Assembly (NCBI RefSeq): GCF_017872975.1
Contig: NZ_JAGGJP010000008.1
Span: 1-64,000, forward strand
DNA: 64,000 nucleotides
DNA from: Rubellimicrobium aerolatum
GTDB taxonomy: Bacteria > Pseudomonadota > Alphaproteobacteria > Rhodobacterales > Rhodobacteraceae
Direction: 5' to 3'
In this document: piece after piece, positions 54,834 to 64,000 of the stretch
How the letters are laid out: every line of letters begins with the position of its first letter
Numbering within the stretch: position 1 is the first letter of the stretch
Made by a program: the position numbers and the translations under genes
Notes under the pieces: generated by a model
Told to the model about the DNA's origin: nothing
The model's database searches: none
The model's input: the letters and a program-made list of their open reading frames with translations, nothing else

Positions 54834-54981
54834 GGGGGCGTGGATCGAAACCACCCCCTTGGCCGGGCCAAAGTAGATGTCATCGGTCGCCCCCCATGCG
54901 GGAGCGTGGATAGAGACAACAAGCGGGTGCAGGTGGACGGCAGCCCGCCGGTCGCTCCCATGCGGGGCGTGGAGGGAAGCG
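54831..54981 (+). CRISPR. Remnant CRISPR array, about three repeats and two spacers
   Basis: A 3' partial repeat (54831-54851, ending GGATCGAAAC), a 34-nt spacer (54852-54885) and a full 32-nt repeat (54886-54917, GTCGCCCCCCATGCGGGAGC then GTGGATAGAGAC) come first. A 33-nt spacer (54918-54950) and a decayed repeat (from 54951, GTCGCTCCCATGCGGGGCGT then GGAGGGAAG) follow. Repeat length, stem and the GTGGAT-GAAAC end match type I-C repeats. The antisense reads VVSIHAPAWGAT twice, the familiar translation of such repeats. The spacer lengths are regular, so this is a true array end and not chance. Repeats 2 and 3 carry substitutions, as trailer-end repeats often do. Confidence 0.88.
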
Positions 54982-55485
54982 CTGTTCAGGCTCTTGGTCG
55001 GAAGCCGACCTCGCGTGGGTGCCGGGGCGCAGCCTTGGTGGCGCGACCGGTTGCGGTGCATCCGTATGGCCACGCGGGGACGCGAAGGGCTCGGGCCGGC
55101 CGGGCCGGTGCGGGGCTGGTCGGGCCGAAGGGATGGGGCGGCGCTTCCTTTTCTGGATCGGTCGGGTCGGGACGGTTCACGATATGGCTGGCCGGGCGTG
55201 GGCGTCGGGGCGGATGGGTGGGGTGCCAAGGCTCGGCGAAGGGCTGTCGGAGGGGGGGCGAACGGCCCGTTCGGACGGAAGACGAGAGGGGCTTCGATGA
55301 GACCGCCGGCGCTTTGCCCGGCTTCCGGGCGGGAGGCTCGCCGGAGGTGGTGATGTCGTTGACGATGGTGCGGCTTGGGCCGGAGCCGGGCGGTCCGGAG
55401 GTCCGGCTCGACGGGCTGGGGCCTCGGCGTCCGATCTGGCGGGGATGGCGGCCGGCCCGGCAGGGAGCCGGGTCGGGACAGGGGG
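54982..55485. other. Gene-free stretch after the CRISPR remnant
   Basis: I find no gene, further repeat or leader-like AT-rich segment in these 504 bases. It may be the old downstream flank of the CRISPR locus. The open frame entering from cas3 crosses it and ends at 55532 inside the choV antisense, but it has no family resemblance. Confidence 0.55.
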
Positions 55486-56501
<1,016 letters not shown>

Positions 56502-56505
<4 letters not shown>

Positions 56506-57335
56506 GACGGGCGTCCCACGCGAAGCATCCGGTCGAGGATGATGGCGACCACGACGATGACGAAGCCGGACTCGAAGCCGAGCGCGGTGTTGACGGAGTT
56601 GAGCGCGCGGACGACCGGGACGCCGAGGCCGTTGGCGCCGACCAGGGCGGCGATCACCACCATCGAGAGCGAGAGCATGATCGACTGGTTGAGGCCGGCC
56701 ATGATCTGCGGCAGCGCGTAGGGCAGCTCGACCTTCCAGAGGGTCTGGCGGGGGGTGGCGCCGAAGGACTGGGCCGCTTCCAGCAGGGAGGGAGGCGTCG
56801 AGGCGATGCCCAGGTGCGCGAGGCGGATGGGGGCGGGCAGAACGAAGATCACGGTGGCGATCAGGCCCGGCACCATGCCCAGGCCGAAGAAGACGATGGC
56901 CGGGATCAGATAGACGAAGGTCGGCAGCGTCTGCATCAGGTCGAGCACCGGGGCCATGGCCTGATGGAGGCGCGGGCGGTGGGCGCTCGCGATGCCGATG
57001 GGGACGCCGATGCCCATGCAGACCGCGCAGGCGGTGAGGACCAGGGTGAGGCTTTCGGTCGTCTCCTCCCAGTAGCCCTGGTTCAGGATGAACAGGAAGC
57101 CGAGGAGCACCAGGAGGCAGGTGCGGAACGAGCGCTGGAGCGCCCAGGTCAGCGCCACGAAGATCGCGATGATGACGAGGGGATGCGGCGTCTGGAGGAG
57201 CCAGAGGAGCGCGTCGATGATCGCGCCGATGGCGGTGGCGATGCCGTCGAACACGGCCTGCCCATGGCTCTGGAGCCAGTCGAAGAGGTCGGCGGCGACC
57301 CGGCCCACCGGGATTTTCTGATACATCCACTCCAT
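56502..57335 (-). CDS. choW: Choline/betaine ABC transporter permease
   Basis: A 277-residue membrane subunit with about six helices and the binding-protein-dependent permease (EAA) loop 'LLEAAQSFGATPRQTLWKVE'. 'LDLMQTLPTFVYLIPAIVFF' is the strongly conserved segment of ProW/ChoW proteins. It lies 51 bases after choX on the minus strand and overlaps choV, so it belongs to one transporter with both. Confidence 0.93.
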
Positions 57336-57386
57336 GCGCGCGACCTGCGCGGCTCGCCCCCGGAGCGGGTCCGGGGGCGATCCGGC

Positions 57387-58307
57387 TTAGGAGCCCATGG
57401 CCGACTGGACGGCCGCGAGGCCGTCGCCGCCGTCCACCGTGGTCACGCCCTGGAGCCAGGCGTCGAAGGTCTCGGGGTGCGCGGCGAGCCACTGCTTCAC
57501 GGCCTCGTCGGGCTCCATCCCCTCGTCGAGGATGAGGCCCATCATCTCGTTCTCCATGGGGAGGGTGAACGTCATGTTCTGGAGCAGGGTCGCCACGTTC
57601 GGGCAGTCGGCGGCGAAGCCCTTGCGGGTGACGGTGTAGACGTTGCCGGCGCTGCCGAAGAAGTCCTCGCCGCCCTCGACATACTGGATGTCGAAGTTGG
57701 CGTTCATCGGATGCGGCGCCCAGCCGAGGAAGACCACGGGCTTGTTGGAATCGACGGCGCGGCGGACCTGGGCAAGCATCCCCTGTTCGGAGGACTCGAC
57801 GATCTCGAAGCCTTCGAGGGGGCCGCCGGGCTCGGTCAGGCCGATGAGGTAGGTGTTGGCCTCGTTGCCGGGCTCGATGCCGTAGATCTCGCCGTCGAGC
57901 TGGTCGCGGAAGGCGGCAAGGTCCTCGTAGGTCTTGAGGCCCTGCTCGTAGAGCGTCGTCGGGACGGCGAGGTTGTATTTCGTGCCTTCGAGGTTGACGC
58001 CCACCGTCTCGATGGAGCCGTCGTCGAGGTAGGGCTGGATCGCGCTTTGCTGCGAGGGCATCCAGTTGCCGAGGAACACGTCGAGGTCGCCGGTCGAGAG
58101 GGCCTGGAAGGTCACGGGGACCGACAGGACCTGCACGTTCACGTCGTAGCCCAAGGCCTCGAGCACCTGCTTGGCGGCGGAGGTGGTGGCGGTGATGTCG
58201 GTCCAGCCCACGTCGGACAGGCTGACGGAGGTGCAGGCCTCCTGCGCGAGGGCCGGGGCCGCCCCGGCGAGGAGCGCCAGCGCCCCCAGGGTCGAACGCA
58301 GAGTCAT
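57387..58307 (-). CDS. choX: Choline ABC transporter substrate-binding protein
   Basis: A 305-residue periplasmic protein. The signal peptide (MTLRSTLGALALLAGAAPAL) precedes an OpuAC-type binding domain with 'VGWTDITATTSAAKQVLEAL' and 'FLGNWMPSQQSAIQPYLDDG'. 'FLGWAPHPMNANFDIQYVEG' supplies aromatic box residues like those that cage the trimethylammonium group in ChoX. The ATG at 58307 is preferred over 58367, which lies beyond the BetI operator. It faces betI, with the 20-bp palindrome upstream at 58352-58371. Confidence 0.93.
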   Translation of the reverse strand: MTLRSTLGALALLAGAAPALAQEACTSVSLSDVGWTDITATTSAAKQVLEALGYDVNVQVLSVPVTFQALSTGDLDVFLGNWMPSQQSAIQPYLDDGSIETVGVNLEGTKYNLAVPTTLYEQGLKTYEDLAAFRDQLDGEIYGIEPGNEANTYLIGLTEPGGPLEGFEIVESSEQGMLAQVRRAVDSNKPVVFLGWAPHPMNANFDIQYVEGGEDFFGSAGNVYTVTRKGFAADCPNVATLLQNMTFTLPMENEMMGLILDEGMEPDEAVKQWLAAHPETFDAWLQGVTTVDGGDGLAAVQSAMGS

Positions 58308-58351
58308 CGGGTCGTCTCCACTGTTGTCGGGCGGTTTGGCCCCGCCGTTTC

Positions 58352-58371
58352 TTGATTGACGAGTCAATCAA
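58352..58371. promoter_or_regulatory. Probable BetI operator
   Basis: TTGATTGAC-GA-GTCAATCAA is a perfect 20-bp palindrome between choX and betI. It resembles the TTGATTG..CAATCAA-type sites bound by BetI in other bacteria. It lies 45 bases from both start codons, well placed to repress both arms until choline is present. Confidence 0.8.
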
Positions 58372-58416
58372 TCATTCGATAGTTCGGCCTGGCAAGACTT
58401 TTTTCGCGAGCGAGCC

Positions 58417-58992
58417 ATGCCACGTCCATCCGCCGAGCCTATCCGACGCGCCGCGATCGTCAAGGCGACGATCCAGGAGGTCGCGCGGGCGGGAACGCTG
58501 GAGGTGACGGTCGCGCAGATCGCCGGCCGGGCGGGCGTGTCCTCGGCCCTGGCGCACCATTACTTCGGGTCCAAGGAGGCGATCTTCGTCGCGGCCATGC
58601 GGCACGTGCTGACGGTCTTCGGGGCCGAGGTGCGGGGGGCGCTGGCCACCGCCGATTCGCCGAGGGCGCGGGTCGAGGCCATCGTGCGGGCGAGCTTTTC
58701 CGCCGGGTCGTTCCGGCGGGAGGTCATCGCGGCCTGGCTGAACTTCTACGTGCTGGCCCAGACGATGCCGGAGGCGCGGCGGCTCCTGTCGCTGTATCGG
58801 CGGCGGTTGCGGTCGAACCTCGTGCACGACCTGCGGCCGCTGGTGGGCGAGCGGGCGGGGCGGGTGGCCGAGGGGCTGGGGGCGCTGATCGACGGGGTGT
58901 ATCTGCGGCAGGCCCTGGCGGGAACCTCGCCCGACCGGGCGGCGGCGGCGGAGATGGTGCTGGGGTATCTGGCGCGCGAGGTGGCGGCGTGA
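58417..58992 (+). CDS. betI: Transcriptional repressor BetI (TetR family)
   Basis: A 191-residue TetR-type repressor. The helix-turn-helix is 'VTVAQIAGRAGVSSALAHHY', followed by 'FGSKEAIFVAAMRHVL'. 'AWLNFYVLAQTMPEARRLL' matches BetI proteins, which release DNA on binding choline. It begins the bet operon; its TGA overlaps the GTG of betC (GTGA). The palindromic operator directly upstream predicts autorepression. Confidence 0.94.
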   Translation: MPRPSAEPIRRAAIVKATIQEVARAGTLEVTVAQIAGRAGVSSALAHHYFGSKEAIFVAAMRHVLTVFGAEVRGALATADSPRARVEAIVRASFSAGSFRREVIAAWLNFYVLAQTMPEARRLLSLYRRRLRSNLVHDLRPLVGERAGRVAEGLGALIDGVYLRQALAGTSPDRAAAAEMVLGYLAREVAA

Positions 58993-60491
58993 GGCCGAAC
59001 CTGCTGGTGCTGATGGTGGACCAGTTGACGGGGACGCTGTGGCGGGACGGGCCTACGGGGTGGCTGCACGCGCCGAACCTGCGGAAGCTGGCGGAACGGT
59101 CGGCGCGGTTCTCGCAGGCCTACACGGGCTCGCCGCTCTGCGCGCCGGCGCGGGCGTCGGTGATGTCGGGGCAGTTGCCGAGCCGGACGCGGGTCTACGA
59201 CAACGCCGCCGAGTTCACGTCGTCGGTGCCGACCTTCGCCCACCACCTGCGGCGGGCGGGCTACCAGACGGCGCTGTCGGGGAAGATGCATTTCGTCGGG
59301 CCGGACCAGTTGCACGGGCTGGAGCAGCGGCTGACCACGGACATCTATCCGGCGGATTTCGGCTGGACGCCGGACTACCGCAAGCCCGGCGAGCGGATCG
59401 ACTGGTGGTATCACAACCTCGGGTCGGTGTCGGGCGCGGGCGTGGCCGAGATCACCAACCAATACGAATACGACGACGAGGTGGCGCATTTCGCCTGCCA
59501 GAAGCTTTACGACCTGTCGCGGGGGCATGACGCGCGGCCCTGGTGCCTGACGGTGAGCTTCACGCATCCGCACGATCCCTATGTGGCGCGGCGGCGGTAT
59601 TGGGACCTCTACGAGGATTGCGCGCATCTGGAGCCGGAGGTCGCGCCGATCCCCTACGAGGACATGGACCCGCATTCGCGGCGGATCCTGGATTCGTGCG
59701 ACTGGCGCGGGTCGGAGATCACGCCTGAGATGGTGCGGCGGGCGCGGCGGGGCTACTTCGCGAACATCTCCTACGTGGATGACAAGATCGGGGAGATCCT
59801 GGCGGTGCTGGAGGCGACGCGGCAGGAGGCGGCCGTGGTGTTCCTGTCGGACCACGGCGACATGCTGGGCGAGCGGGGCCTGTGGTTCAAGATGAACTTC
59901 TTCGAGGGCTCGGCGGCGGTGCCGTTGATGATCTGCGCGCCGGGCCTCGCGCCGGGGCGGGTGGAGACGCCGGTGAGCACCATCGACCTGTGCCCGACGC
60001 TTTGCGACCTCGCGGGGGTGTCGATGGCGGAGGTCGCGCCGTGGACGGACGGGGTGTCGCTGGTCCCCGTGGCGGGCGGCGCGGAGCGGGGGCCGGTGCC
60101 GATGGAATACGCGGCCGAGGCGTCCGAAGCGCCGATGGTCTGCTTGCGCGACGGGCGGTGGAAGTATGTCCGCTGCGAGATCGACCCCGAGATGCTGTTC
60201 GACCTCCAATCCGATCCCAAGGAGTTGCGGAACCTCGCGGACGATCCGGCCCATGCGGACACGCTGGCGCGGCTGCGGGCGCTGGCCGGGGCGCGGTGGG
60301 ACCTCCCGCGCTTCGACGCCGAGGTGCGCGAGAGCCAGGCGCGGCGCTGGGTCGTTTACGAGAGCTTGCGGAACGGATCGTATTTCCCGTGGGACTTCCA
60401 GCCGCTCCGCTCCGCCTCCGAGCGATACATGAGAAACCACATGGACCTGAACGTGCTGGAAGAGAACCAGCGGTTCCCGCGTGGGGAATGA
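58989..60491 (+). CDS. betC: Choline sulfatase
   Basis: A 500-residue sulfatase that releases choline from choline-O-sulfate for betaine synthesis. The formylglycine motif CAPAR (C51-x-P-x-R55, in '[16 protein letters not shown]') and the metal Asp in '[13 protein letters not shown]' are intact. The C-terminal extension ending '[20 protein letters not shown]' is typical of BetC and takes part in oligomer formation in known structures. The GTG start overlaps the betI stop. Confidence 0.95.
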   Translation: MRPNLLVLMVDQLTGTLWRDGPTGWLHAPNLRKLAERSARFSQAYTGSPLCAPARASVMSGQLPSRTRVYDNAAEFTSSVPTFAHHLRRAGYQTALSGKMHFVGPDQLHGLEQRLTTDIYPADFGWTPDYRKPGERIDWWYHNLGSVSGAGVAEITNQYEYDDEVAHFACQKLYDLSRGHDARPWCLTVSFTHPHDPYVARRRYWDLYEDCAHLEPEVAPIPYEDMDPHSRRILDSCDWRGSEITPEMVRRARRGYFANISYVDDKIGEILAVLEATRQEAAVVFLSDHGDMLGERGLWFKMNFFEGSAAVPLMICAPGLAPGRVETPVSTIDLCPTLCDLAGVSMAEVAPWTDGVSLVPVAGGAERGPVPMEYAAEASEAPMVCLRDGRWKYVRCEIDPEMLFDLQSDPKELRNLADDPAHADTLARLRALAGARWDLPRFDAEVRESQARRWVVYESLRNGSYFPWDFQPLRSASERYMRNHMDLNVLEENQRFPRGE

Positions 60492-60519
60492 TGCCTTTCA
60501 ACTTGGCCCAAATACGCAC

Positions 60520-61977
60520 ATGACCTTTTCAGCCCAACCAACCGCCAGCCATTTCGTGAACGGGGCCTACCGCGAGGACGCGGCGGGGGAGGCCATTCCC
60601 GTGGTCTACCCGGCGACCGGCGAGGTGATCGCCACCGTCCACGCCGCGACCCCGGCGGTGATCGAGGAGGCGCTGGCGGGGGCCGCGCGGGCGCAGAAGG
60701 ACTGGGCCGCGCTGCGGGGCGTCGAGCGGGGGCGGGTGCTGCGGCGGGCCGCCGACCTGATCCGCGAAAGGAACCGCGAGCTGTCGGTGCTGGAGACCCA
60801 CGACACCGGCAAGCCGCTGTCGGAGACGCTGGTGGCGGACGCCACGTCGGCGGCGGATGCGCTGGAGTATTTCGGCGGGCTGGCGGCGACGCTGGCGGGC
60901 GAGCACATCCAGCTTGGGCAGGACTTCGTCTACACGCGGCGGGAGCCCTTGGGCGTCTGCGTGGGCATCGGGGCCTGGAACTACCCGACCCAGATCGCCG
61001 CCTGGAAGGGGGCGCCCGCGCTTTGCTGCGGGAACGCGATGGTGTTCAAGCCGAGCGAGACGACGCCCTTGGGCGCGCTGAAGCTGGCGGAGATCCTGAT
61101 GGAGGCGGGGGCGCCTCCGGGGCTCTACAACGTCGTGCAGGGGATGGGGGCGGTGGGGTCCGCGCTGATCGCCGATCCCCGCGTGGCGAAGGTGTCGATC
61201 ACCGGGTCGGTGCCGACGGGGACTAGGGTCTACGAGGCGGCGGCGAAGGGGCTCAAGCACGTCACGCTGGAGCTGGGGGGCAAGTCGCCGCTGATCGTCT
61301 TCGAGGACGCGGACCTCGATAGCGCGGTGTCGGGGGCGATCCTGGGGAACTTCTATTCGGCGGGGCAGGTCTGCTCGAACGGGACGCGGGTCTTCGTGCA
61401 GAAGGCCGTCAAGGAGGCGTTCCTGGCGCGCCTGACCGAGCGGCTGGGGGGCGTCGTCATGGGCGACCCGCTGGACGAGGCGACGAACTTCGGGCCGATG
61501 GTCAGCGAGCGGCAGCGCGGGATCGTCGAGGGGTTCATCGCCAAGGGCCTTGAGGAGAGCGCGCGGCTGGTCGCGGGGGGGCAAAGGCCTGACCGGCCGG
61601 GCTTCTGGGTCGAGCCCACGGTCTTCGCGGACGTGACCGACGGCATGACCCTCGCGCGGGACGAGATCTTCGGGCCGGTCATGTCGGTGCTGGACTTCGA
61701 CACCGAAGGTGAGGTGCTGGCCCGCGCCAACGCCACCGAGTTCGGGCTGGCGGCGGGGGTGTTCACCCGCGACATGAGCCGGGGTCATCGGGTCGCGGCG
61801 GGGTTCGAGGCCGGGACCTGCTTCATCAACGCCTACAACCTGACGCCCGTCGAGGCGCCGTTCGGCGGCATGAAGCGGTCCGGCATCGGCCGCGAGAACG
61901 GGCGCGCGGCCATCGAGCACTATTCGCAACTGAAGTCCGTCTATGTCGGCATGGGCCCGGCATGGGCGCCCTTCTGA
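60520..61977 (+). CDS. betB: Betaine aldehyde dehydrogenase
   Basis: A 485-residue NAD(P)+-dependent aldehyde dehydrogenase that oxidises betaine aldehyde to glycine betaine. The catalytic Cys is in '[15 protein letters not shown]' and the Glu in '[17 protein letters not shown]'. The NAD loop '[11 protein letters not shown]' and '[20 protein letters not shown]' are BetB-like. The ATG at 60520 ([15 protein letters not shown]) is preferred, though no strong Shine-Dalgarno precedes it. The ATG at 60481 overlaps the betC end and would add 13 residues. betA follows 13 bases later. Confidence 0.94.
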   Translation: MTFSAQPTASHFVNGAYREDAAGEAIPVVYPATGEVIATVHAATPAVIEEALAGAARAQKDWAALRGVERGRVLRRAADLIRERNRELSVLETHDTGKPLSETLVADATSAADALEYFGGLAATLAGEHIQLGQDFVYTRREPLGVCVGIGAWNYPTQIAAWKGAPALCCGNAMVFKPSETTPLGALKLAEILMEAGAPPGLYNVVQGMGAVGSALIADPRVAKVSITGSVPTGTRVYEAAAKGLKHVTLELGGKSPLIVFEDADLDSAVSGAILGNFYSAGQVCSNGTRVFVQKAVKEAFLARLTERLGGVVMGDPLDEATNFGPMVSERQRGIVEGFIAKGLEESARLVAGGQRPDRPGFWVEPTVFADVTDGMTLARDEIFGPVMSVLDFDTEGEVLARANATEFGLAAGVFTRDMSRGHRVAAGFEAGTCFINAYNLTPVEAPFGGMKRSGIGRENGRAAIEHYSQLKSVYVGMGPAWAPF

Positions 61978-61990
61978 CGGGGGCCGGGCC

Positions 61991-63676
61991 ATGATGGAAG
62001 CGGATTACGTCGTCGTCGGCGCGGGGAGCGCCGGCTGCGCGGTCGCCTACCGGCTGAGCGAGGCCGGGCGGTCGGTGCTGATCGTGGAAACGGGCGGCTC
62101 GGACTGGGGGCCGTTCATCCGGATGCCGGCGGCGCTGTCCTATCCGATGAACATGGCCCGCTACGACTGGGGGTTCCGCACCGAGCCCGAGCCGCACCTG
62201 GGCGGGCGGGTGCTGGCGACGCCGCGCGGCAAGGTGATCGGCGGGTCGTCGTCGATCAACGGCATGGTCTATGTGCGCGGGCACGCCAAGGACTACGACC
62301 ACTGGGCGGAGTCGGGCGCGAAGGGGTGGGCCTACGCCGACGTGCTGCCCTACTTCCGGCGGATGGAGAGCTGGCACGGCACCACGGGCGATCCGTCGTG
62401 GCGCGGTCAGGACGGGCCGCTCCATGTGACGCGCGGCCCCGCCGACAATCCGCTCGCGCAGGCGTTCCTGAAGGCGGGGGCCGAGGCGGGCTATCCGGTG
62501 ACGGAGGACCCGAACGGCTGGCAGCAGGAGGGGTTCGGCCCGATGGAGGCCACCATCTGGCGCGGGCGGCGCTGGTCCGCCGCCTGGGCCTACCTGCGCC
62601 CCGCCCTGCGGCGGGTGAACTGCGACCTCGTGAACGGCATCGCCCGGCGGGTGGTCATGGAGAACGGCCGAGCGACCGGCGTGGAGATCGACAGCTTCAA
62701 CGGCATCCAGGTGATCCGGGCGCGGCGGGAGGTGATCCTCACGGCGTCGTCCATCAACTCGCCGAAGCTGCTGCTCCTGTCAGGGATCGGGCCGGGGGAC
62801 CACCTGCGCGGGATGGGCATCCCCGTCGTCGCCGACCGGCCGGGCGTCGGGCAGAACCTTCAGGACCACCTGGAGATCTACGTCCAGCAGCAGGCGGTGA
62901 AGCCGGTGTCGCTGTTCCGCTACTGGAACCTGCACGGCAAGGCGCTGGTGGGCGCGCGCTGGCTCTTCACCGGAACGGGGCTCGGCGCGTCGAACCAGTT
63001 CGAGGCGGGGGCCTTCATCCGGTCGCGGTCCGGCGTGGACTATCCCGACATCCAGTTCCACTTCCTGCCCATCGCCGTGCGCTACGACGGCAAGGCGGCG
63101 GCGGGCGGGCACGGGTTCCAGGCCCATGTGGGGCCGATGCGCTCGCCCTCGCGCGGGGCGGTCACGCTGCGGTCGGGCGACCCGACCACGAGCCCGCGCA
63201 TCCTGTTCAACTACATGAGCCACGAGGACGACTGGCGGGACTTCCGTGCCTGCATCCGGCTGACGCGCGAGATCTTCGGGCAGGAGGCCTTCGCTCCGTT
63301 CCGGGGGCGGGAGATCCAGCCGGGAGCGGAGGTCGTGACGGACGCGCAGCTCGACGAGGCGATCCGCGAGCACGTGGAGAGCGCCTATCATCCCTGCGGG
63401 ACCTGCAAGATGGGGGATCGGGGCGACCCGATGGCGGTCGTGGACCCGGAGTGCCGGGTGATCGGCGTCGAGGGGCTGCGGGTGGCGGATTCGTCCATCT
63501 TCCCGCGCGTGACGAACGGCAACCTCAACGCGCCGTCGATCATGACGGGCGAGAAGGCGGCGGACCACATCCTCGGGCGGGCGGCGTTGCCGCGCGAGGA
63601 ACGGGAGCCGTGGACCGACCCCGATTGGCGGGTGGCGCAGCGGCCGGCCGCGCGGGTGCGGGCGGCGGCGGAGTAG
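61991..63676 (+). CDS. betA: Choline dehydrogenase
   Basis: A 561-residue GMC-family flavoprotein that oxidises choline to betaine aldehyde at the membrane. The FAD-binding start is '[20 protein letters not shown]' and the GMC signatures are '[19 protein letters not shown]' and '[18 protein letters not shown]'. The C-terminal catalytic His lies in '[14 protein letters not shown]', and a later Asn in '[19 protein letters not shown]'. Two adjacent ATGs (61991, 61994) are equally good. It is the last gene of the betICBA operon. Confidence 0.95.
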   Translation: MMEADYVVVGAGSAGCAVAYRLSEAGRSVLIVETGGSDWGPFIRMPAALSYPMNMARYDWGFRTEPEPHLGGRVLATPRGKVIGGSSSINGMVYVRGHAKDYDHWAESGAKGWAYADVLPYFRRMESWHGTTGDPSWRGQDGPLHVTRGPADNPLAQAFLKAGAEAGYPVTEDPNGWQQEGFGPMEATIWRGRRWSAAWAYLRPALRRVNCDLVNGIARRVVMENGRATGVEIDSFNGIQVIRARREVILTASSINSPKLLLLSGIGPGDHLRGMGIPVVADRPGVGQNLQDHLEIYVQQQAVKPVSLFRYWNLHGKALVGARWLFTGTGLGASNQFEAGAFIRSRSGVDYPDIQFHFLPIAVRYDGKAAAGGHGFQAHVGPMRSPSRGAVTLRSGDPTTSPRILFNYMSHEDDWRDFRACIRLTREIFGQEAFAPFRGREIQPGAEVVTDAQLDEAIREHVESAYHPCGTCKMGDRGDPMAVVDPECRVIGVEGLRVADSSIFPRVTNGNLNAPSIMTGEKAADHILGRAALPREEREPWTDPDWRVAQRPAARVRAAAE

Positions 63677-63728
63677 GGGCAGAAAGGACAGAGCCCGCTC
63701 CAAGGAGACGATCTCAAGCGCATCTGGC

Positions 63729-63786
63729 TTTCTTTGGCTTCAAATATCCCGGGGGAATCCCCGCAGGGGATGGGGGCGGAGCCCCC
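63729..63786 (-). repeat. Roseobacter-type 3' repeat, copy C
   Basis: It lies 28 bases beyond the stop of the dienelactone-hydrolase gene, on that gene's downstream side. Minus strand: GGGGG-CTCCG-CCCCC, then ATCCCC-TGC-GGGGAT, then TCCCCCGGGATATTTGAAGC and CAAAG. Confidence 0.8.
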
Positions 63787-63813
63787 TGCGACTGCTGGAC
63801 CGGACGCGCCGCA

Positions 63814-64000
63814 CTACGCGAGGTGACGCCGGAACCAGTCCAGCGTCCGGCTCCAGGCCAACTCGGCGGCCTCGGCGTCGTAGCGAGGGGTCGAGTCGTT
63901 GTGGAAGCCGTGGTTCACGCCCGGATAGATGTGCGCCTCGTAGGTCTTGCCGTTGGCCTTGAGCGCCTCCTCGTAGGCGGGCCAGCCCTCGTTGATGCGG
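63814..64000 (-). CDS. Dienelactone hydrolase family protein (partial, C-terminal end)
   Basis: The minus strand reads into the window as [20 protein letters not shown], then [20 protein letters not shown], ending LDWFRRHLA and TAG at 63816-63814. '[11 protein letters not shown]' carries the catalytic His of the alpha/beta-hydrolase DLH family. '[18 protein letters not shown]' is the usual C-terminus. The start and nucleophile lie outside the window. No link to aromatic degradation can be judged from this piece. Confidence 0.85.
   Translation of the reverse strand, partial: RINEGWPAYEEALKANGKTYEAHIYPGVNHGFHNDSTPRYDAEAAELAWSRTLDWFRRHLA

Overview
The window looks like about 64 kb of the chromosome of a high-GC alphaproteobacterium, most likely a member of the Rhodobacteraceae. 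Three things support this. Gene content is typical of that family: a DUF6280-like protein, the cho/bet choline region, a divergent metF-metR pair, gatC-gatA and a 'HPVDIHVGKRIRHRRW'-type XRE regulator. Codon use is strongly GC3-biased, with many GTG and TTG starts. A roseobacter-type 3' repeat occurs three times. I cannot assign a genus from the sequence.

Layout. 1-5650: a minus-strand group with an integral-membrane alpha/beta hydrolase, a choloylglycine-hydrolase-family Ntn hydrolase, a beta-barrel outer membrane protein and a Tat-exported amidohydrolase. 5650-11650: an accessory, partly decayed stretch. It holds a sterol-desaturase remnant, a wrecked LacI-type regulator, an intact ribose-class sugar ABC transporter (ATPase, permease, binding protein) and 660 bp of non-coding DNA, and it ends at tRNA-Cys. 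11875-21448: housekeeping genes, namely a PCMT-family protein, a TolC-like channel, cobyric acid synthase, EF-P, an IMPase paralogue and a translationally coupled trio (PTP-like phosphatase, ABC exporter, YgfZ). 21574-29470: a class V aminotransferase broken by a UAA codon, a Met/His-rich DUF305 protein, a HisC-like aminotransferase, an SGNH hydrolase, valS and a Gly/Thr-repeat secreted protein. 30217-42345: metF/metR, suhB, a rhomboid protease, a VOC protein, a ceramidase, gatCA, a lipoprotein plus amidase, rnpB, rpmG, a GNAT gene behind an array of TGTCCGGACA palindromes, a Bax-inhibitor-1 homologue and regulators. 42404-53189: hisN, two purine deaminases, mgtE, formyl-THF cyclo-ligase, a TIGR00282 phosphoesterase, an SLC13 permease, a YebC protein and a DMT exporter.

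53259-54981 is the most unusual locus. A type I-C-like cas3 is cut off just before helicase motif VI and joined directly to the last units of a CRISPR array: a partial repeat, a 34-nt spacer, a repeat, a 33-nt spacer and a decayed repeat. The rest of the cas operon, the leader and most of the array are gone. This reads as the scar of one deletion that removed a CRISPR-Cas system.

55486-63676 is a complete osmoprotectant module. choX-choW-choV (choline uptake) diverges from betI-betC-betB-betA (repressor, choline sulfatase, betaine aldehyde dehydrogenase, choline dehydrogenase). A perfect 20-bp palindrome between the two arms is the likely BetI operator. The window ends inside a dienelactone-hydrolase-family gene.
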